Below, piece by piece: positions 61,429 to 63,342 of a stretch of 63,342 bases of DNA (the first letter of the stretch is position 1; every line of letters begins with the position of its first letter). A program made the translations under genes and the position numbers. The stretch covers positions 1 to 63,342 of the forward strand of contig NZ_LDOV01000043.1 in the NCBI RefSeq assembly GCF_001029435.1, in the 5' to 3' direction. The notes beneath the pieces are model-generated. The model saw nothing but the letters and a program-made list of their open reading frames with translations, was not told the origin of the DNA and searched no databases. This DNA is from Photobacterium aphoticum (GTDB lineage: Bacteria; Pseudomonadota; Gammaproteobacteria; Enterobacterales; Vibrionaceae).

Positions 61429-61446
61429 GGCTTACAGGTGTAAGCC
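61429..61446 (+). other. Perfect hairpin in the leader of the acyl-CoA synthetase gene
   Basis: GGCTTAC-AGGT-GTAAGCC has a 7-bp perfect stem and 4-nt loop. It ends 17 bases before the start codon. It could shape translation or be an operator. Confidence 0.5.
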
Positions 61447-61463
61447 AGATTGGCAGAGTAGTT

Positions 61464-63275
61464 ATGGCTAAACGTGAATTTCATATCGTCAACCGTATCC
61501 GTTCGCAAATTGAACGTCTCGGTGGACAGGTAGCATTGCGTCATCAGGTTGAAGGTAAGTGGCAAGATATCAGCTGGACCGAGTTTGGTCAGCAGATCCA
61601 CCAACTGGCCGTGGCAATGCTTGGGCATGGCCTGAATATTCAGGACAAAGTGGGGATCTTCTCCAACAACATGGCACGCTGGACCGTGGCGGATTTTGCG
61701 ACGCTCTACAACCGTGCTGTAACCGTGCCAATTTACCCAACGAATACCCCACAACAAGCCGCGTACATTATCAATGACGCCGGTATTCGTATCTTATTTG
61801 TGGGCGAGCAAGCGCAGCTAGATGCCGCGATTGCCATTGCTCCTGAGTGTCCGCAGCTGCAACACATCGTTGTGATGAGCGAGAACGTGACACTGACTGA
61901 ACACCCATTGGTGATCAGCTTTAATGACTTTGCGGCACTGAGCAGTGCGCAAGCCGAAGCCGAATTGGCAGCGCGTCTGGCAGATTTCGCCATGGACGAT
62001 CTGCTGACCCTGATCTATACCTCAGGTACCACCGGCACACCAAAAGGCGTGATGCTGGATTACGCGAACATTGCCTCGCAGTTGGAAGCGCACGATCAGA
62101 CGCTGGCACTGGAAGAAGGTGATGTGTCGCTGTGTTTCTTGCCCTTGTCACACGTGTTTGAGCGCGCCTGGACTTTCTACGTGCTGCACCGTGGTGGTAT
62201 CAACTGTTACCTGTCAGACACCAACTTGCTCAAAGAAGCCTTGGTGGAAGTGAAGCCAAACGTGATGGCAGCGGTGCCACGCGTGTACGAGAAGCTGTAT
62301 TCAGCGGTACACGATAAAGTGTCGCGCGCACCGGTACACCGTAAGATGATCTTCACCTGGGCGGTGAACATGGGTGCCCGCATGGCACTGGCGCGTCAGG
62401 AATGCCGTGAGCCGTCGTTCATGCTGAAGAAGAGCTACGCACTGGCAGACAAATTGGTGCTGTCTAAACTGCGTGCACTGTTGGGTGGCCGTATCAAGTT
62501 CATGCCATGTGGTGGCGCGAAACTGGACGCGACCATTGGCCGTTTCTTCCATGCTATCGGCGTTAACGTGAAGCTGGGTTACGGCATGACTGAAACCACC
62601 GCGACCGTGTCGTGCTGGGATGACAAGTGTTTCAATCCGGACTCTATTGGCATGACCATGCCGGGGGCGGAAGTGAAGATCGGTGAAGACAACGAGATCT
62701 TGGTGCGTGGTCCGATGGTGATGCGTGGTTACTACAACATGCCAGAGGAAACTGCCAATAACTTCACCGCTGATGGCTTCCTGAAAACCGGTGATGCCGG
62801 CTATATCGATGAAAATGGCAACCTGTTCATTACCGATCGTATCAAAGAGCTGATGAAGACCTCGGGCGGTAAATACATCGCACCACAGGTGATCGAAGGC
62901 GCGATTGGTAAAGATCACTTCATCGAGCAAATCGCCGTGATCGCGGATACCCGTAAGTTTGTATCGGCGTTGATCGTACCGTGTTTCGACACACTGGAAG
63001 AGCATGCCCGTGAGCTGAACATCAAGTACCACGACCGTCTGGAGCTGATCAAACACAGCCAGATTGTGGAGCTGATTGAAAAGCGCGTCGTGGAACTGCA
63101 AAAAGATTTGGCGCGTTTTGAGCAAGTGAAGAAATTCACCCTGCTGCCAAGCGCGTTCTCGATGGACAAGGGCGAACTGACCCCGACGCAGAAACTGCGC
63201 CGTAAAGTGATCCAGGATCGCTACCATCAGGAAATCGAACGTATGTACGAAGAGAGCCACAAGAAAGCCCACTAA
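61464..63275 (+). CDS. Long-chain acyl-CoA synthetase (AMP-forming), VC2484-like
   Basis: A 603-residue adenylate-forming enzyme activating fatty acids with ATP and CoA. Motifs: LIYTSGTTGTPKGVMLDY (P-loop), LPLSHVFERAWTF, GYGMTETTATVS, TGDAGYIDENG and ITDRIKELMKTSGGKYIAP. The lack of an N-terminal signal and the HVFERAW segment place it with the FadD15/long-chain group rather than acetyl-CoA synthetase. I start it at the ATG at 61464 (MAKREFHIVNRI). A FadR-like site in the promoter suggests fatty-acid control. Confidence 0.93.
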   Translation: MAKREFHIVNRIRSQIERLGGQVALRHQVEGKWQDISWTEFGQQIHQLAVAMLGHGLNIQDKVGIFSNNMARWTVADFATLYNRAVTVPIYPTNTPQQAAYIINDAGIRILFVGEQAQLDAAIAIAPECPQLQHIVVMSENVTLTEHPLVISFNDFAALSSAQAEAELAARLADFAMDDLLTLIYTSGTTGTPKGVMLDYANIASQLEAHDQTLALEEGDVSLCFLPLSHVFERAWTFYVLHRGGINCYLSDTNLLKEALVEVKPNVMAAVPRVYEKLYSAVHDKVSRAPVHRKMIFTWAVNMGARMALARQECREPSFMLKKSYALADKLVLSKLRALLGGRIKFMPCGGAKLDATIGRFFHAIGVNVKLGYGMTETTATVSCWDDKCFNPDSIGMTMPGAEVKIGEDNEILVRGPMVMRGYYNMPEETANNFTADGFLKTGDAGYIDENGNLFITDRIKELMKTSGGKYIAPQVIEGAIGKDHFIEQIAVIADTRKFVSALIVPCFDTLEEHARELNIKYHDRLELIKHSQIVELIEKRVVELQKDLARFEQVKKFTLLPSAFSMDKGELTPTQKLRRKVIQDRYHQEIERMYEESHKKAH

Positions 63276-63322
63276 GCGGCTTTGTGCTTCGGCGTTACAC
63301 AGAAAAGAGAGTGCTTCGGTAC

Positions 63323-63342
63323 TAATGCCGTTCACTTAAGGT
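63323..63342 (+). mobile_element. IS4-family terminal inverted repeat (start of a truncated element)
   Basis: TAATGCCGTTCACTTAAG (63323-63340) matches the 18-bp terminal inverted repeat of E. coli IS4 (TAATGCCGATCAGTTAAG) at 16 of 18 bases. The window ends 2 bp later, so the transposase is not visible. It starts 47 bp past the acyl-CoA synthetase stop. Confidence 0.65.

Noticed and set aside
1..63342. Phage, CRISPR array, toxin-antitoxin, restriction or other defence system
   Set aside because: No regularly spaced repeats, integrases, phage structural genes or recognised defence domains were seen.

Overview
The window looks like a chromosomal core segment of a gammaproteobacterium, most likely a member of the Vibrionaceae. 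Gene order supports this. The ytfJ/ytfK-msrA-tamA-tamB-ytfP-ppa-fbp-mpl block, the ispB/rplU-rpmA-obgE block and the lptD-surA-pdxA-rsmA-apaG-apaH operon beside djlA, rluA and rapA are shared with enteric bacteria. A ZrgA-type zinc operon, ubiX directly after mpl, and leuABCD next to an MJ1255/VC2487-family gene and a VC2484-like acyl-CoA synthetase are Vibrio-like. The genus cannot be fixed from sequence reading alone; a halophilic relative such as Salinivibrio is one possibility. Both ends sit on repeat-like sequence: a tRNA-Asp-like 3' end with tandem terminators on the left and an IS4-type terminal inverted repeat on the right. The window may therefore be a whole contig broken at repeats.

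Layout. 1-490: tRNA-like remnant and terminators. 490-3897 (minus): a zinc-uptake operon (small membrane protein, ZrgA, ABC ATPase, FtsX-like permease, DUF3299 protein) behind a strong Zur-like palindrome. 4041-16234: ytfJ, ytfK, msrA, tamA-tamB (outer-membrane translocation and assembly), ytfP, a periplasmic rhodanese, ppa, fbp, mpl and ubiX. 16337-20636 (minus): a TAXI-type TRAP transporter with a universal stress protein. 20969-24272: argR, mdh, a small conserved-looking protein and ispB. 24686-29517 (plus): rplU, rpmA, a DMT permease, obgE, a split ThrE exporter and folA. 29623-36437 (minus): apaH, apaG, rsmA, pdxA, surA and lptD. 36626-44212: djlA, a D-2-hydroxyacid dehydrogenase, rluA, rapA and a PIN-PhoH protein. 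44320-47870 (minus): thiQPB under a TPP riboswitch. 47933-53878 (minus): a DUF547 protein, then leuDCBA preceded by the leuL attenuator. 54261-59412 (plus): a TetR regulator with an RND efflux pair. 59574-63275 (plus): a PAP2 phosphatase, a VC2487-family glycosyltransferase-like protein and an acyl-CoA synthetase with a FadR-like operator.

Most genes are housekeeping. I found no phage, CRISPR array, toxin-antitoxin pair or clear defence system, and no convincing wholly new multi-gene system. The noteworthy content is regulatory: the Zur palindrome at 3920-3950, a FadR-like site at 61345-61361, a 22-bp palindrome before the tetR gene, the leucine attenuator, the TPP riboswitch, a structured rplU leader, several hairpins between genes of one operon, and an unusual interlocked inverted repeat downstream of argR that could form a pseudoknot.
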